From: Streptomyces zhihengii
Lineage (GTDB): Bacteria; Actinomycetota; Actinomycetes; Streptomycetales; Streptomycetaceae
Assembly (NCBI RefSeq): GCF_016919245.1
Contig: NZ_JAFEJA010000001.1
Location: 1,612,001-1,676,000, forward strand
DNA length: 64,000 nucleotides
Direction: 5' to 3'
Shown piece by piece: positions 1-17,585 of this stretch. The position numbers and the translations under genes were made by a program. Position 1 is the first letter of the stretch; each line of letters opens with the position of its first letter. Under the pieces are notes generated by a model. That model did no database searches and was not told the origin of the DNA. It saw only the letters and a program-made list of their open reading frames with translations.

Positions 1-3000
1 CCAGCTCCCGTGCCAGCCGGCCCCGGCCCGGCCGAGCGGCGGCGGTCCGTGCCGGGCCCGAGACGAGCTGGCGCACCAGGGCGCCGCCGGGGTGCCCCGC
101 GAGCCGCTGCGCGTACGCGTCGCGGTCCATGGCCACCGCGACGAGCCGGCTGCCGGTGCCGCCGGCCAGGACGGTGGCGAGCGTCTCCTCCGCCTCCTCG
201 TCGGTGAGGGGCCGCAGGCCGCGCCGCTCCATGGCCCGCCCGGTGGCCGCCGACGCCGCCATGCCGCCCCGGGCCTTGGGGGCCCAGGGACCCCAGGCGA
301 CGCTGGTGGCGGGTGTGCCGCGGGAGCGCAGCAGCGCCGCGAGTCCGTCCAGATAGCCGTTGGCGGCGGCGTAGTTGGCCTGTCCGGCGGAGCCGAGGAC
401 GGCGGAGGCGGACGAGTAGAGCACCAGGGCGTCCAGATCCTGCCCCTCCAGCGCCGCGGCCAGGTGGGCGGCACCCTCCGCCTTGGCGGCGAAGACGGTG
501 GTGAAGGCGTCCTCGTCGAGCCGGTCGAAGGACCGGTCGTCGCCCGCGCCGGCGAGGTGCAGTACCGTGCGCAGCGGGGCGTGCTCACCGGCCGCCGCGA
601 CGGCCGCGCGGCACGCCTCGGGGTCGGTGACGTCCCCGGCGACGACCGTCACCCGCACGCCGGCCGCGGTGAGTTCGTCGATGACGGTGCGGGCGGTGGC
701 GTCCGGGGCGGACCGGCCCATCAGGGTGAGCGCGGTGGCGCCGGCCCGGGCGAGGAAGGCGGCGCTGCTGAGTCCGAGGGCGCCGAGGCCGCCGGTGATC
801 AGCGCGGCGCCGCCGCGCCCGGACGGGCGGGATCCGCCGTGGCCCCGCGCGGTGTCGGCGTCGTGCGGGACGAGCCGGGCGACCGCGACACCGTCGCCGC
901 CGACGCGCAGCCACGGGTCGGGGAGCCCGGCCGTGACCGCACGGGTCACGGTGGCGGCCAGCGGGGCGGCCTCCCAGCCGGCGCCGAGCGCGACCCGCAG
1001 CAGCGGCCGGTCGGTCTGCTCGGCCTCCAGCGAGGCGAGCATGCCCCAGAGGGTCTCGCGGACGGGGGCGGCGGCGGTGTCCGCGGCGGCGAGCACCGCG
1101 TACGGCACCGTCCGCTCGGACGCCCGCAGCGCGGTGGCGAGTTCGACGGCCGCCGCGCGTGCGGCTCCGGGCCCACCGGTCCGCTCTCCGCCCGTCTCCG
1201 CCGTGAACCGCGCGTCGATCACGAGCTCGGCGGCCCGGGGGGTGTCGGCGCCGCCGGCCGTGCCGGAGGCGGGGCCCGTGCCGGGGGCGGGGCGGGAGCC
1301 GTCGCCCGTGCCGGGGCGGTGATCCGTGCCGGAGGCGGAGCCCGTGCCCGTGGCGGGGCGGGAGCCGTCTCCCGTGCGGGGGGCGGGGCGGGAGCCGTCG
1401 CCCGTGCCGGAGGCGGTGCGGGAGCCGTCTCCCGTGCGGGGGGCGGGGCCCGTGCCAAGGTCGTCGCCCGTGCCGGGGGCGACGGCAGCGGCGGGATCGG
1501 TGTCCGGGACGGCGCCGGGGGCGGCCGGGGTGTCGACCTGGTGGCCCTGGGCGGCGAGGGCCGTGGCCAGGGCCCGGCCGGCCGGGGTCGTGGACCCGAG
1601 GAGGGCGATCCGCAGCGGCCGCGACACGATGTCGTCGCCCGCGGGGGCGTGCTGGGGCGTCCACTTCAGGTCGTAGGTGTGCGGGGCGCCCTCGCGCAGG
1701 GAGCGTTCCAGGACGGCGCGGGGCGCGCGGCGGAAGCGGAAGTCGTCCACCGCGAGGACGGTGGCGCCGCTGCCGTCGAACATGTGCAGATCGGCCGCCT
1801 TGACCTGGAGCAGTCCGTCGTCGGCGCCCTCCTCGACCACCGCCCGCACGTGGCCCCACAGTTCCTGCCCCGGGACGGGCCGGCGCGGGAACGAGAGGCG
1901 GGCCACGGCGAACGGGATCGCCAGGCCGTCGTCCTCGGACACCTCGTCGCCGGTGACGGCGAACGCCACCGCGCTCTGGAGGCAGGAGTCGAGCAGGCCC
2001 GGGTGGATCTCCCAGCCGTCGGGGGACTCGTTCATCTCCGCCGGCTCGGTGAAGCGGATGAGCGCCTCCTGGCCGCGGATCCACGCCTCCCCGATCCAGC
2101 GGAAGGACGGCCCGAGGTGGTAGCCGAGGGCCCGCAGATGGGCGTAGAAGGCGTCGCCCGTCAGATGCCGGTCGGCCGCGGCGGCGAAGGCCGCCGGGTC
2201 CGGCGGCGCCGCGCGGCGGGCCTCGTCCGCCGCCGGGCCGGACGGTTCGCCGATCCGAGCGGCCAGGTGCTGCTGCCAGCGCCCCCGCTCCGGGTCGAGC
2301 AGGCTGTGGACGCCGACGGCGCGTGCGCGGCCCTCCTGGGCCTCCTCCACGATCTGGAGGTCGTAGTGCTCGCCGTCCCGCAGCACCAGGGCGCGCGGGA
2401 AGTGGAGGTCCTCCAGCACGACCGGCGCCCCGCCGGCGCCGAGCGCGGACAGCACCGTCGCGGTCTGGGAGGCGCCGGGCACCGACACGACGCCGAACAG
2501 CCGGTGGTCGGTGAGGTGGGCCGGGTACTCGGTGCTGCGCGCGGTGGTCCACACCCGGCCGCCGAAGGCGGGCGAGCGCAGCGGGCTGCCCCAGGCGGGC
2601 GCCTGCCCGGCGGGCCGCCGTGCGGCGGGTGCCGGGCCGCCGCCGGCGTCGGTCCAGTGCCGGGTGCGGGCGAACGGGTAGCGCGGTGCGGGCGTGCCGG
2701 TGGCCGGCCGCCGCGGGGAGGTGCGCGACCAGTCGACGTCCTGGCCGCCCAGGTACAGCGCCCGGGTCGCCGCCAGCAGCGCCGCGCCGTCGCCGGTGCC
2801 CCGGCGCAGCGACGGGACGGTCACGGGCGCGGGGTCGAGTTCCGCCCCGGCGACCAGGTTGACCAGGGTGCGGTCGGGGCCGATCTCCAGGCAGATGTCG
2901 ATCCCCAGCCCGGCGAGGGCGCGCGCCCCGTCGTGGAACCGCACCGGCAGGCGGGCGTGGCGGCGCCAGTAGGCGGCGTCGTACTCGCCGGGGCCGGCGA

Positions 3001-6000
3001 GCCGGCCGGTCACGTTGGAGATCACGGGCAGCGCGGGGGCGTGGAACGCCAGCGGCGCGAGGACCTCGTCGAAGGCGGCGAGGGCGGGGTCGAGCAGCCG
3101 GGAGTGGAAGGCGTGCGACACCCCGAGCCTGCGGGCCCGTACGCCCTCGTCCTTCAGCCGGGCGGCGAGCGCGTCGACGGCGTCCACGGAGCCGGACAGC
3201 ACCACCGAGGCCGGTCCGTTGACGGCCGCGACGTCCAGTCCCGTCCCGGCCGCCCACTCGGCGGCCCGCTCCTCGTCGGCGACGACGGCGAGCATCGCGC
3301 CGCGCTCGGTGCCCTGCATGAGCCGGGCCCGGTGGGCGATCAGCTCCAGTCCGGTGGGCAGGTCCATCACTCCGGCCGTGACGGCGGCGGAGATCTCGCC
3401 GACGCTGTGGCCCATCACGACGGCGGGCCGCACGCCGCGGGACTCCCACAGCGCGGCGAGGGACAGTTCCAGGGTCACCAGGGCGGGCTGGGTCACCCGG
3501 GTCTCGTTGACCGCGTCCCGGTCGTCGCCGTAGTACAGCAGGTCGGTGAGCGAGGCGCCGAGGGCGGGCGCGAGGACCCGGTCGCAGGCGTCGAACGTCT
3601 CCCGGAACACCGGTTCGCTCTCGTACAGTTCGCGCCCCATGCCGAAGTACTGGCTGCCCTGCCCGGAGAACAGGAAGGCGATGCGCGGGGCGCCGGCGGC
3701 GGCGGGGCCGGCCGGGGTGCTGAGCTGCTCGGCGAGCTGTCCGGCGGTGGTGCCCAGCAGGGCGCGCCGGTACGGGAAGTGGGCGCGGCCCGCCCCGGCC
3801 TGCGCGGCGAGCGCGTCCAGTTCCCCGTCGGCGGCGTCGCCGAGGCGTACCGCCCAGGCGGCGCCCAGGCGGTCCAGGCCGTCCGGGTCGGGGGCGGAGA
3901 GCGGGATCAGCCGGGTGGCCGGGCGGGCGGCGGGGTCCTCGGGCACGGGCGGCGGGGCGGGCGCCTCGTCGGGGGCGTCGGCGACGACCAGGTGCGCGTT
4001 GGTGCCGGTGAAGCCGAAGCCGGACACCCCGGCGAGGCGGGGCCCGTCGCCGCGGCGCCAGGCGGTGGCGGTGTCGACGACCCGCACGTTCATGCCGTCC
4101 CAGTCGACGTGCGGATTGGGGTCGCCGAAGTGGAGGTTGGCGGGGATCACGTCGTGGCGCAGCGCGAGCACCGTCTTGAAGAGCGCGGCCATGCCGGCGG
4201 CGGACTCGCAGTGGCCGATGTTGCTCTTGACCGAGCCCAGGTGCAGCGGGCGGCCGGGGCGGCGCCCGGGGCCGAGGACCCGCCAGGCGGCGGCCACCTC
4301 GACCGGGTCGCCGAGGGCGGTGCCCGTGCCGTGCGCCTCCAGGTAGGAGACGTCGGCGCCGTCGACGCCGGCCTGCTCCAGCGCGGCGCGGAGCATGCTC
4401 TCCTGCGCCCGCCCGCTGGGGACGGTCAGCCCGGAGGAGGCCCCGTCCTGGTTGACGGCGCTGCCCCGGATGACGGCGAGCACCCGGTCGCCGTCGCGGC
4501 GGGCGTCCGCGAGCCGCTTGAGGACCACGACACCGCAGCCCTCGGAGCGGACGAAGCCGTTGGCGTCGGCCGAGAAGGTACGGCACCGGCCGTCGGGCGA
4601 GAGCATGTGCGCCTGGCTGACGGCGGCCCAGGAGGCGGGATCGAGCATGACGTTGACGCCGCCGGCGAGCACGGCGTCGCTCTCGCCGGAGCGCAGCGAG
4701 CCGACCGCGAGGTGCAGGGCGACCAGTGACGAGGAGCAGGCGGTGTCCACGGCGACGGCGGGACCGTTCAGCCCCAGGGTGTAGGCGATCCGGCCGGCCG
4801 CGGCGTTGAGCGCGGTGCCGGTGCTGTAGTAGGCGTCGACCTCGTCGGGGCCGTCGGCGGCGAGCAGCCGGGCGTAGTCGCCGTAGCTGACGCCGACGAA
4901 CACCCCGGTGCGCGAGTCGCGCAGCGACCGCGGGTCGATGCCGCCGTCCTCCAGGGCGTGCCAGGCCGATTCGAGGAGGATGCGCTGCTGCGGGTCGAGG
5001 TTCTCGGCCTCGCGGGCCGGGACGGAGAAGAACCCGGCGTCGAAGCGGTCGATGTCGTCGAGGAATCCGCCCTGGTCGGTGGTGACCGTGCCGGGGGTGA
5101 GGGCGTCGGGGTCCCAGCGGCCGGCGGGCACCCGGGTGACGCCGTCCCGGCCGTCGATCAGCAGCTCCCACAGCTCCTCGGCGCTGCGGGCGCCGGGGAA
5201 GCGGCCGGCCATGCCGACGATCGCGATCGGCTCCGGGGTGCCGGGGGGCGCCGTGGGGACCGGGGCCGCGGGGGTGCGGCCGGGCGCGGGGGGCGGTCCG
5301 GCCGGGCGGGCGGGCGCGGGAGATGCAGCGGCGGGTGCGGCGGCCGGTGCGGCGAGCAGGAAGGCGGCGAGGCGGGTGACCGTGGGGTGGTCGAAGACGT
5401 CCGGCACCTGCACGTCGGTGCCGAACTCCGCGGAGAGCCGGGCGGTCAGGTCGACGGCCATGATCGAGTCCAGGCCGAGGTCGAAGAAGCCGACCTCGTC
5501 GCGGACGGCGGAGGCGTCGGCGTGGCCGAGCTGGTCGGCGAGCAGTTCGCGGACCAGCGTGCGGGCGGCGGCCGGGCGCTCGGCCGGGGTCAGCGCGGCG
5601 AACCGGCCGCCTGCCGCGCCGGTGCCGTCCCGCCCGGCGCCGTCCTGGGGCGCCTCGGGGGCGAACAGTCCGCGCGGGCGGAGCCCCGTCATCACCTGGC
5701 GCAGGCGGGCGACGTCCAGCGGGCAGGCCACGATGCGGCCGTCCGCGCCCGGGGCACGGCCCGTCAGGGCCGCGCGGCCGCGGGCCGCGTCGAGGGTGCC
5801 GATGCCCATCCGGGCGGCGCGGTCGCGCAGTCCGGCGTCGGCCATGCCCTCGCCGCCGAGCGCCCAGGGGCCGTAGGCGATGCTCACCGCGGGCAGCCCG
5901 AGGGAGACCCGGTGCGCGGCCAGCAGGTCGAGGGCGCCGTTGGCGGCCGAGTAGGCGGCGCAGTCCTGGGTGCCCCACACCGAGGAGACCGAGGAGACCA

Positions 6001-9000
6001 GCACGAAGAAGTCCAGCGGCCAGTCCCGGGCGGCCAGATGGAGCCACCAGGCGCCCGCGGCCTTGCCGCCGAGCGCGTCCGCGAACTCCCCGGCGCCGGT
6101 GCGGGCGGCGGGCGCGTAGGAGACGGTGCCCGCCGCGTGCAGCACACCGCGCACGGGCGGCATGCCGTCCAGGGCCTCGCGGGCGGCGTCCACGGCGGCG
6201 GGGGTGTCGCAGCCGCCGCCGCGGTAGACGGCGCGGTCGGTGTCGCGGCGCAGCGCGGCGAGGAACCCGGCCGCCTCGGCGCCGAGTTCGTCCTCGGCGC
6301 GGCGGCCCACGAGCAGCAGGTTGCGCGCTCCGCGGCGGACCAGCTCGCCGACGAGCTCCCGGCCGACGGCGCCGAGGCCGCCGGTGACGAGGTAGGTGGC
6401 GTCGGCCCGGACGGTGAGTTCCGCGGGCTCCCCCGCGGCCTCGGCCAGCCGCGGGACCAGGATCCGTCCGTCGCGCACGGCGGCCACGTCCTCGGCCCCG
6501 GCGGTCGCCGTCTGCGCCAGGACGAAGCCGAGCAGCGCGCCGGTGTCGCCCGGTCCGGGCTCGGCGGGCAGATCGACGACGCCGCCCCAGGCGGCCCCGA
6601 GTTCGAGCCCGAGCACCGGGGCGAGCCCGTGCAGCAGGCCGTGCGCGGTGGCCGCCGCGTGGTCGCCGTCCGCGGTGCGCACGGCCGCGCGGGTGACGGC
6701 GTGCGCCCGGCAGCGGTCGCCCGCGCCGACGGCGGCCGCGGTCACGGCGGCGGCGAGCGCCGCGCCGTCCGCGACGGCGCGGTCGGCGCCGGCTCCGCCG
6801 GGTCCGCGGGCAGCGGCGCGCCGCGCAGCGCCAGGACGAGCGCGGTGGGCGCCTCGCCGTCCCGCTCCGCCCAGAACCGCCGCCAGCCGTCGGCGTCCCC
6901 GGGCAGCCCGCCGACCTCCCACCCCTCCGCCGGCCCCGGGGGTACGGGAGTGAGCAGGGTCCCCCGCACCCCCCGGGCGGCCGCCTCGCGGACCAGCTCC
7001 GCGAGGAGTCCGGAGTCGTCCCCCGCGAGAACGAGCGCGACCTCGCCCGCCTCGGGGGCCTCGGGGGCGCTGCCCCCGGCACCGGGCACGGCATCCGCCA
7101 CGGGCACCCACCGGGTGACATGCGCCCCCGGCAGGCCGCCGGGGTCGGCGGCGGGCGCCTCGGCACCGGCGGGGACGGGGGCCGAACCGGCAGGCGTGGG
7201 CGCCGCGTTGCCGGGCGCGGCGGCCGAGCCGCCGGACGCGGCAGCGGTTCCGGCCGCGACGCCGCCCGCACCGGCGGCGGTGCCGCCGCGACCCGCAGGG
7301 CCGCCGGTCGCGACCGGCGAGCCCGGCACGTTCCCTGCCGGGGAGCCCACCGAACCGGCGGACGCGGCGGACGCGGCTGCCGCGTTGCCCGACCCGGCGG
7401 CCGAGCCGCCGGACACGCCGGCGGTGCCGCCGCGACCCGCAGGGCCGCCGGTCGCGACCGGGAAGCCCGGCGCGCTCCCTGCCGGGGAATCCGCCGAACC
7501 GGCGGACGCGCCCACCGCGTTGCCCGGCCCGGCGGCAAGGCCTGCCGCAGCGGGGGCGGCATGGGCCCCGGCGGCGGTTCCGGCCGCGACGCCGCCCGAA
7601 CCGGCGGACGCGGCTGCCGCGTTGCCCGCCCCGCCGGGCAGGCCCGCCCCGCCGGACCCGGACGCCGCCGCGTCCGGGTTGCCGCCCACCGCGCCGGCGG
7701 CGGTACCCGTCGCGGCGGCGGCGGTGCCCGGCTCCCCGCCACCCGGAAGGTTCTCCGGGGCGAAGCGGAGGCGTTCCCACGGGTAGGACGGGAGGTCGAT
7801 CACGTCGCGGGGCAGGGCGGCGAAGGGCTCCGCTTCGGCCGGGGGCGGGGCGGCGTCGCCGGACGCCACGGCGCGCAGGGCGCGGGCCGCTTCGTCGGGG
7901 CCGGTGGCGGTGATCCGGGCGCGGTGCTCGTGGGCCGTGCGGCCCTCCCCGGCGGAGTAGGCGAAGGCGGGCCAGGAGCCGGGGGCGAGGCCGGTCAGGT
8001 GGTCCGCGTAGCGGGCCGCGAGGGCGCGCAGGGCCTGGGGGGTCTTCGCGGAGATGTCGAACCCGGTCACGGCGGGCGCGCCGTCGGCGGGAGGCAGGGG
8101 GTCGCCGGGCGGGCCGAGGACGACGTGCGCGTTGGTGCCGCTCATGCCGAACGAGCTGACGCCCGCGTAGGGCCCGGCCTCGTCGGGGAGGTCGGTCAGG
8201 GTGTCCGGCACGGTGATGGCGGTGCCCGAGAGGTCGATCCGCGGGTTGAGCGTGCGGAAGTGGACGACCGGGGGCGCCTGGCGGTGGCGTACGCAGAGCA
8301 TCGCCTTCACCAGGCCGGCGACGCCCGCGGTGGCCTCCAGGTGCCCGAAGTTGCTCTTCGCCGCGCCGACGGCGAGCGGCGCGCCGCCGTTGACCCGGCC
8401 GAGGGCGGTGGCCAGCGCCTCCATCTCGATGGGGTCGCCGAGCGAGGTCCCGGTGCCGTGCGCCTCGATGTAGCCGATGTCGGCGGGCCCGAGTCCGGCG
8501 TCCGCGAGGGCGCGTTCGACGAGGTCGACCTGGGAGAGCACGTTGGGTGCGGTGAAGCCGCCCGAGCGGCCGTCCTGGTTGACGGCGGTGCCGTGGATGA
8601 CGCCGTGCACCCGGTCGCCGTCGCGCAGCGCGTGGTCCAGGCGCTTGAGGACGACGACTCCGCAGCCCTCGCCGCGGACGAAGCCGTTGGCGCGGGCGTC
8701 GAACGCCTTGCACAGGCCGTCGGGCGCCAGGGAGCGGGTCTCCTGCACCAGGCGCATGGAGCGCGGGGACAGGATGAGGTTGGTGCCCGCGGCGAACGCC
8801 ACCTCGCAGTCGCCGCGCCGCAGGGCCTGCGCCGCGAGGTGGACGGCGACCAGCGAGGAGGAGCAGGCCGTGTCCACGGCCATCGCGGGGCCGTTGAGGC
8901 CGAGCGCGTGGGCGATGCGGCCCGCGGCGAAGTTGTGCCCGTTGCCGGTGGTCCAGTAGGCGTCGGGCTGTCCGGCGAGCCAGTCGCGGTAGTCCTGCCA

Positions 9001-9453
9001 CATGATGCCGAGGTACATGCCGGTCCGGGTGCCGGACAGGTCCCCGGCGGGCAGGCCGGCGTTCTCCATGGCCTCCCAGGCGACCTCCAGCAGCAGTCGC
9101 TGCTGGGGGTCGAGGTGGCGTGCCTCCCGGGGGCTGATGCCGAAGAAGGCGGCGTCGAAGCCGAGTACGTCGTCGAGGAAGCCGCCGCGCTGGGGCAGGG
9201 TGTCCCACTCGGCGGCGAACGGCTCCTTGCGGTGCGCGGGGACGGGGCGGACCAGGTCCCGTCCGGCCGTCAGCGCGTCCCAGTACCCGTCGAGGCCGTC
9301 GATGCCGCCGGGCAGCCGCAGGCCGACGCCGATGACGGCGACGGGCCCGCTGCTCTCCTGCTCCTCGATGCGCCGGCGCAGGGTGCGGATCGTGGCGAGT
9401 GCCCGGGTGAGCGGTGTCTGCCCGGTTCCGGCGGGTGCAGCGGTCTCTTCCAT
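1..9453 (-). CDS. Modular type I polyketide synthase, KS-(no AT)-KR-ACP-KS-AT-DH-KR..., 3' end outside window, apparent frameshift
   Basis: Cytosolic assembly-line PKS. Start ATG at 9453 (MEETAAPAG, preceded by GAGGAA), 71 bp after the preceding PKS gene. Rough residue order: KS1 35-455 (VDTACSSSL, Cys about 197; [16 protein letters not shown]); a stub of KS-AT linker ending in a post-AT motif (YPWERLRFA) with no AT between; a 200-residue Ala/Gly linker; KR1 about 800-1240 (TGGLGAVG, Trp 8 residues before the catalytic Tyr, so A-type); ACP (LGLDSIMAV); KS2 (VDTACSSSL); AT with GHSVG and HAFH, predicted malonyl-specific; DH with [10 protein letters not shown] and DSCLQ, predicted active; KR2 ([17 protein letters not shown]). 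Codons start at coordinates divisible by 3 down to about 6800, then continue one frame over to base 1. Without that shift the first frame stops at 6742. The C-terminus, probably beginning with an ACP, lies outside the window. Confidence 0.9.
1255..1480. repeat. Degenerate in-frame repeats in the DH-KR linker of the PKS
   Basis: Repeated GC-rich units on the coding strand encode variations of [10 protein letters not shown] ([33 protein letters not shown], and so on). They sit between the DH and the catalytic part of KR2. The period is about 10 residues or multiples of it. They look like replication-slippage expansion of a flexible linker. Confidence 0.7.
6785..6805 (-). other. Apparent -1 frameshift inside the PKS gene
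   Basis: Above this point the coding frame reads normal KR structural-subdomain sequence ([18 protein letters not shown]) and then runs into nonsense and a TGA at 6744-6742. The same KR continues seamlessly in the neighbouring frame ([16 protein letters not shown]...). The G/C third-position bias also switches frame here. The change equals one missing base (or a -1 slip). The local sequence is a run of GGC/GCC/CCG, typical of small assembly errors. There is no classical slippery heptamer, so a sequencing error or a true mutation is likelier than programmed frameshifting. Confidence 0.8.
7080..7760. repeat. Ala/Gly/Ser-rich linker with about 144-bp direct repeats
   Basis: About 200 residues made almost only of Ala, Gly, Ser, Pro and Thr replace the region where an AT should follow KS1. 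A block of about 40 bp encoding [14 protein letters not shown] is repeated exactly, once near 7279-7320 and again 144 bp away near 7421-7461. Its flanks (GNA..SA..) are also similar. The repeat stays in frame (48 residues). Confidence 0.75.
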
Positions 9454-9524
9454 GTGTCGGTATTCCTCGCGGTCGTACGACGGGGCGTCGTGGGTGACGG
9501 GCAGGGGGCCGGGCACGGGAGGGG

Positions 9525-15749
<6,225 letters not shown>

Positions 15750-15821
15750 GTGCCGTCGCCTTCTCGTCTCGCAACCGAATACCGAAGCAATCCGTCCGAA
15801 CGTATAACAGCCCATAATCAG

Positions 15822-15853
15822 GGGAACACCCCTGACATTCCAGGGGTGTTCCC
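15822..15853. terminator. Perfect 13-bp inverted repeat between halogenase and PKS
   Basis: GGGAACACCCCTG and its exact complement CAGGGGTGTTCCC are separated by 6 nt. The hairpin sits about 35 bp after the halogenase stop and about 75 bp before the PKS start. There is no T-run, so it may be a terminator or attenuator between the two genes. An operator for a separate PKS promoter is equally possible. Confidence 0.5.
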
Positions 15854-15886
15854 GGGGGCCCCTAAGGGTCGTGCCGACAGCAGTGG

Positions 15887-17554
15887 TCAGCCGCGGAAGC
15901 GCGTCCTGACCAGGCCCTTGCTGGCGTTGATCATGCGCGGCCCGATCTCCGGCGGCGCCTCCCTGCGCGACCAGACGGCATTCATCGCCATCTTGGCCGG
16001 ACTCATGGCGAAGCAGCGGGTCGACTCCTCGCCGAGGCGGAACGAGGGCGAAATGAAGTCGGCGTTCTCGATGTGCTTGAGAATACGCTTCGCCGCGTCT
16101 CCCGGAGCGATGGTCCCCTCTTCCACGGATTCACAGAGATCCCGCGCGAGAATTCCCATCTCGTTGAATCCGGCACTGACCGGGAGCGGGGAGCCGGGGT
16201 GCTTGCTCTGCTCCAGGTCGAGGAAGACCTTCTCGTCGCCGGTGGTGTCGAACCGGTAGTAGGCGTCCTCCAGCATCACGTTGCCGAGCATCGTGCCGAG
16301 CATCCAGGTGCGGTTGACCGCGTTCCACAGCTCGTAGTCGCGGAAGCCGACGAACGAGCTGTAGACCAGGTTGTCGTGGAAGTCGAACAGCCCCTGCTGG
16401 AGGTTCTCCAGGTAGGAGAAGCGCTCCAGCGACCAGTCGCCGTCGCGGGAGGCGGCGATCAGCCGCCAGCCGAGGGCGTTGACCAGCTCCATGGTGTTGG
16501 TCAGGCCGCGGGAGTAGAGGGCGTCGATGAATCCGGCCGCGTGGGAGGTGAGGCAGAACCGCTCCCCCACGACCTGCTTGGCCGAGTACTGGAGCCGGCC
16601 CGTGGACACCCACGGCCGGACCGCCTTGGCGCCCTGGAACTGCCAGGCGATCTCCGGGTACCGCTTCAGGAAGTCGTCGAACTCCTGCTCGGGGGTGGCG
16701 TCGCCCTTGGGGAAGACCCGCGGGTCGTAGGTGAGACCCACGCTGCACAGCGGGTTCAGCGAGTCCTCGTGGTTGTCGAACGGGATGACCCACAGCCAGC
16801 CGCCGTCGAAGACGTGGTGCAGGGTGCCGTGGTGCCAGGGGTTGGGCTGCTTGTGGTTCCGTCCGTTGGGCGAGCGGTCGTACGGCTTCACGCCGACCAT
16901 GTGCGTGAACATGCTGCGCGAGTGGGTGCGCGCCCGGGTGGGCGTCTCCCGCAGGTCGAACTTCTCGGCCAGCGGCGAGCGGAAGCCGCTGCCGTCGACG
17001 ACGTAGCTCGCCCGGAACTCCTTGCCGCTCTCGGTGCGCAGCACCGCGCCGCTGTCCGGGTCGATCTCGATGTCCGCGATCCGGGTGGCGAGCTGGGGCA
17101 CCGCCCCGTACTTCACGGCCAGGTGGAAGAGGTAGGCGTCGATGTCCTGCCGGAAGAGGTGGGTCTCGGTCCTGATGGCCGAGGGCACGACGAGCTGGTT
17201 CACCTCGGACGGGTTCTGGGAGCGGCCCTCGCGGTGGTAGACGAAGCCGAAGTTCTGCTTCTGCCCGCAGTTGCGGGAGACCTCCTTGCGGATGCCCTTG
17301 AAGCTGGAGAGGGCCTTCAGCTCGGGGACCTTGTAGCGGTCGGCGATCAGCCTCGTCATGCCGGACGTGTACGGGATCGTCGACTCGCCCACCGCGAAGC
17401 GGGGGTGGGTGCCCGCGTCGAGCAGCAGGACCTTGACGCCGTTGCGGGCGAGGACCGCGCCCAGCATGCCGCCGGCCATGCCGCTGCCGAGGATCGCCAC
17501 GTCGTACTGGTTCTCGGGTGTCTTCTTCGTTTCCTTGCGCGGCACGCCGCTCAC
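15887..17554 (-). CDS. Flavin-dependent halogenase (tryptophan-halogenase family)
   Basis: A 555-residue FADH2-dependent halogenase. The N-terminal dinucleotide-binding motif is ILGSGMAGG at about residues 21-29. The diagnostic halogenase motif WxWxIP appears as GGWLWVIPFDN near residue 251. A GESTIPY segment follows the FAD fold, as in the family. Such enzymes oxidize chloride or bromide to HOX using reduced flavin and pass it through a Lys tunnel to an aromatic or activated substrate. A partner flavin reductase is not visible in the window. GTG start at 17554; a second GTG nine bases later is also possible. It follows the LAL regulator gene by 31 bp, in an apparent operon. At about 555 aa it is longer than the second halogenase at 21667-22947, and the two are not close paralogues. 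The substrate is unknown. Confidence 0.9.
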   Translation of the reverse strand: MSGVPRKETKKTPENQYDVAILGSGMAGGMLGAVLARNGVKVLLLDAGTHPRFAVGESTIPYTSGMTRLIADRYKVPELKALSSFKGIRKEVSRNCGQKQNFGFVYHREGRSQNPSEVNQLVVPSAIRTETHLFRQDIDAYLFHLAVKYGAVPQLATRIADIEIDPDSGAVLRTESGKEFRASYVVDGSGFRSPLAEKFDLRETPTRARTHSRSMFTHMVGVKPYDRSPNGRNHKQPNPWHHGTLHHVFDGGWLWVIPFDNHEDSLNPLCSVGLTYDPRVFPKGDATPEQEFDDFLKRYPEIAWQFQGAKAVRPWVSTGRLQYSAKQVVGERFCLTSHAAGFIDALYSRGLTNTMELVNALGWRLIAASRDGDWSLERFSYLENLQQGLFDFHDNLVYSSFVGFRDYELWNAVNRTWMLGTMLGNVMLEDAYYRFDTTGDEKVFLDLEQSKHPGSPLPVSAGFNEMGILARDLCESVEEGTIAPGDAAKRILKHIENADFISPSFRLGEESTRCFAMSPAKMAMNAVWSRREAPPEIGPRMINASKGLVRTRFRG

Positions 17555-17585
17555 CTGTCTCTCGTCGGTAGGAAAAGGTGCCTGC

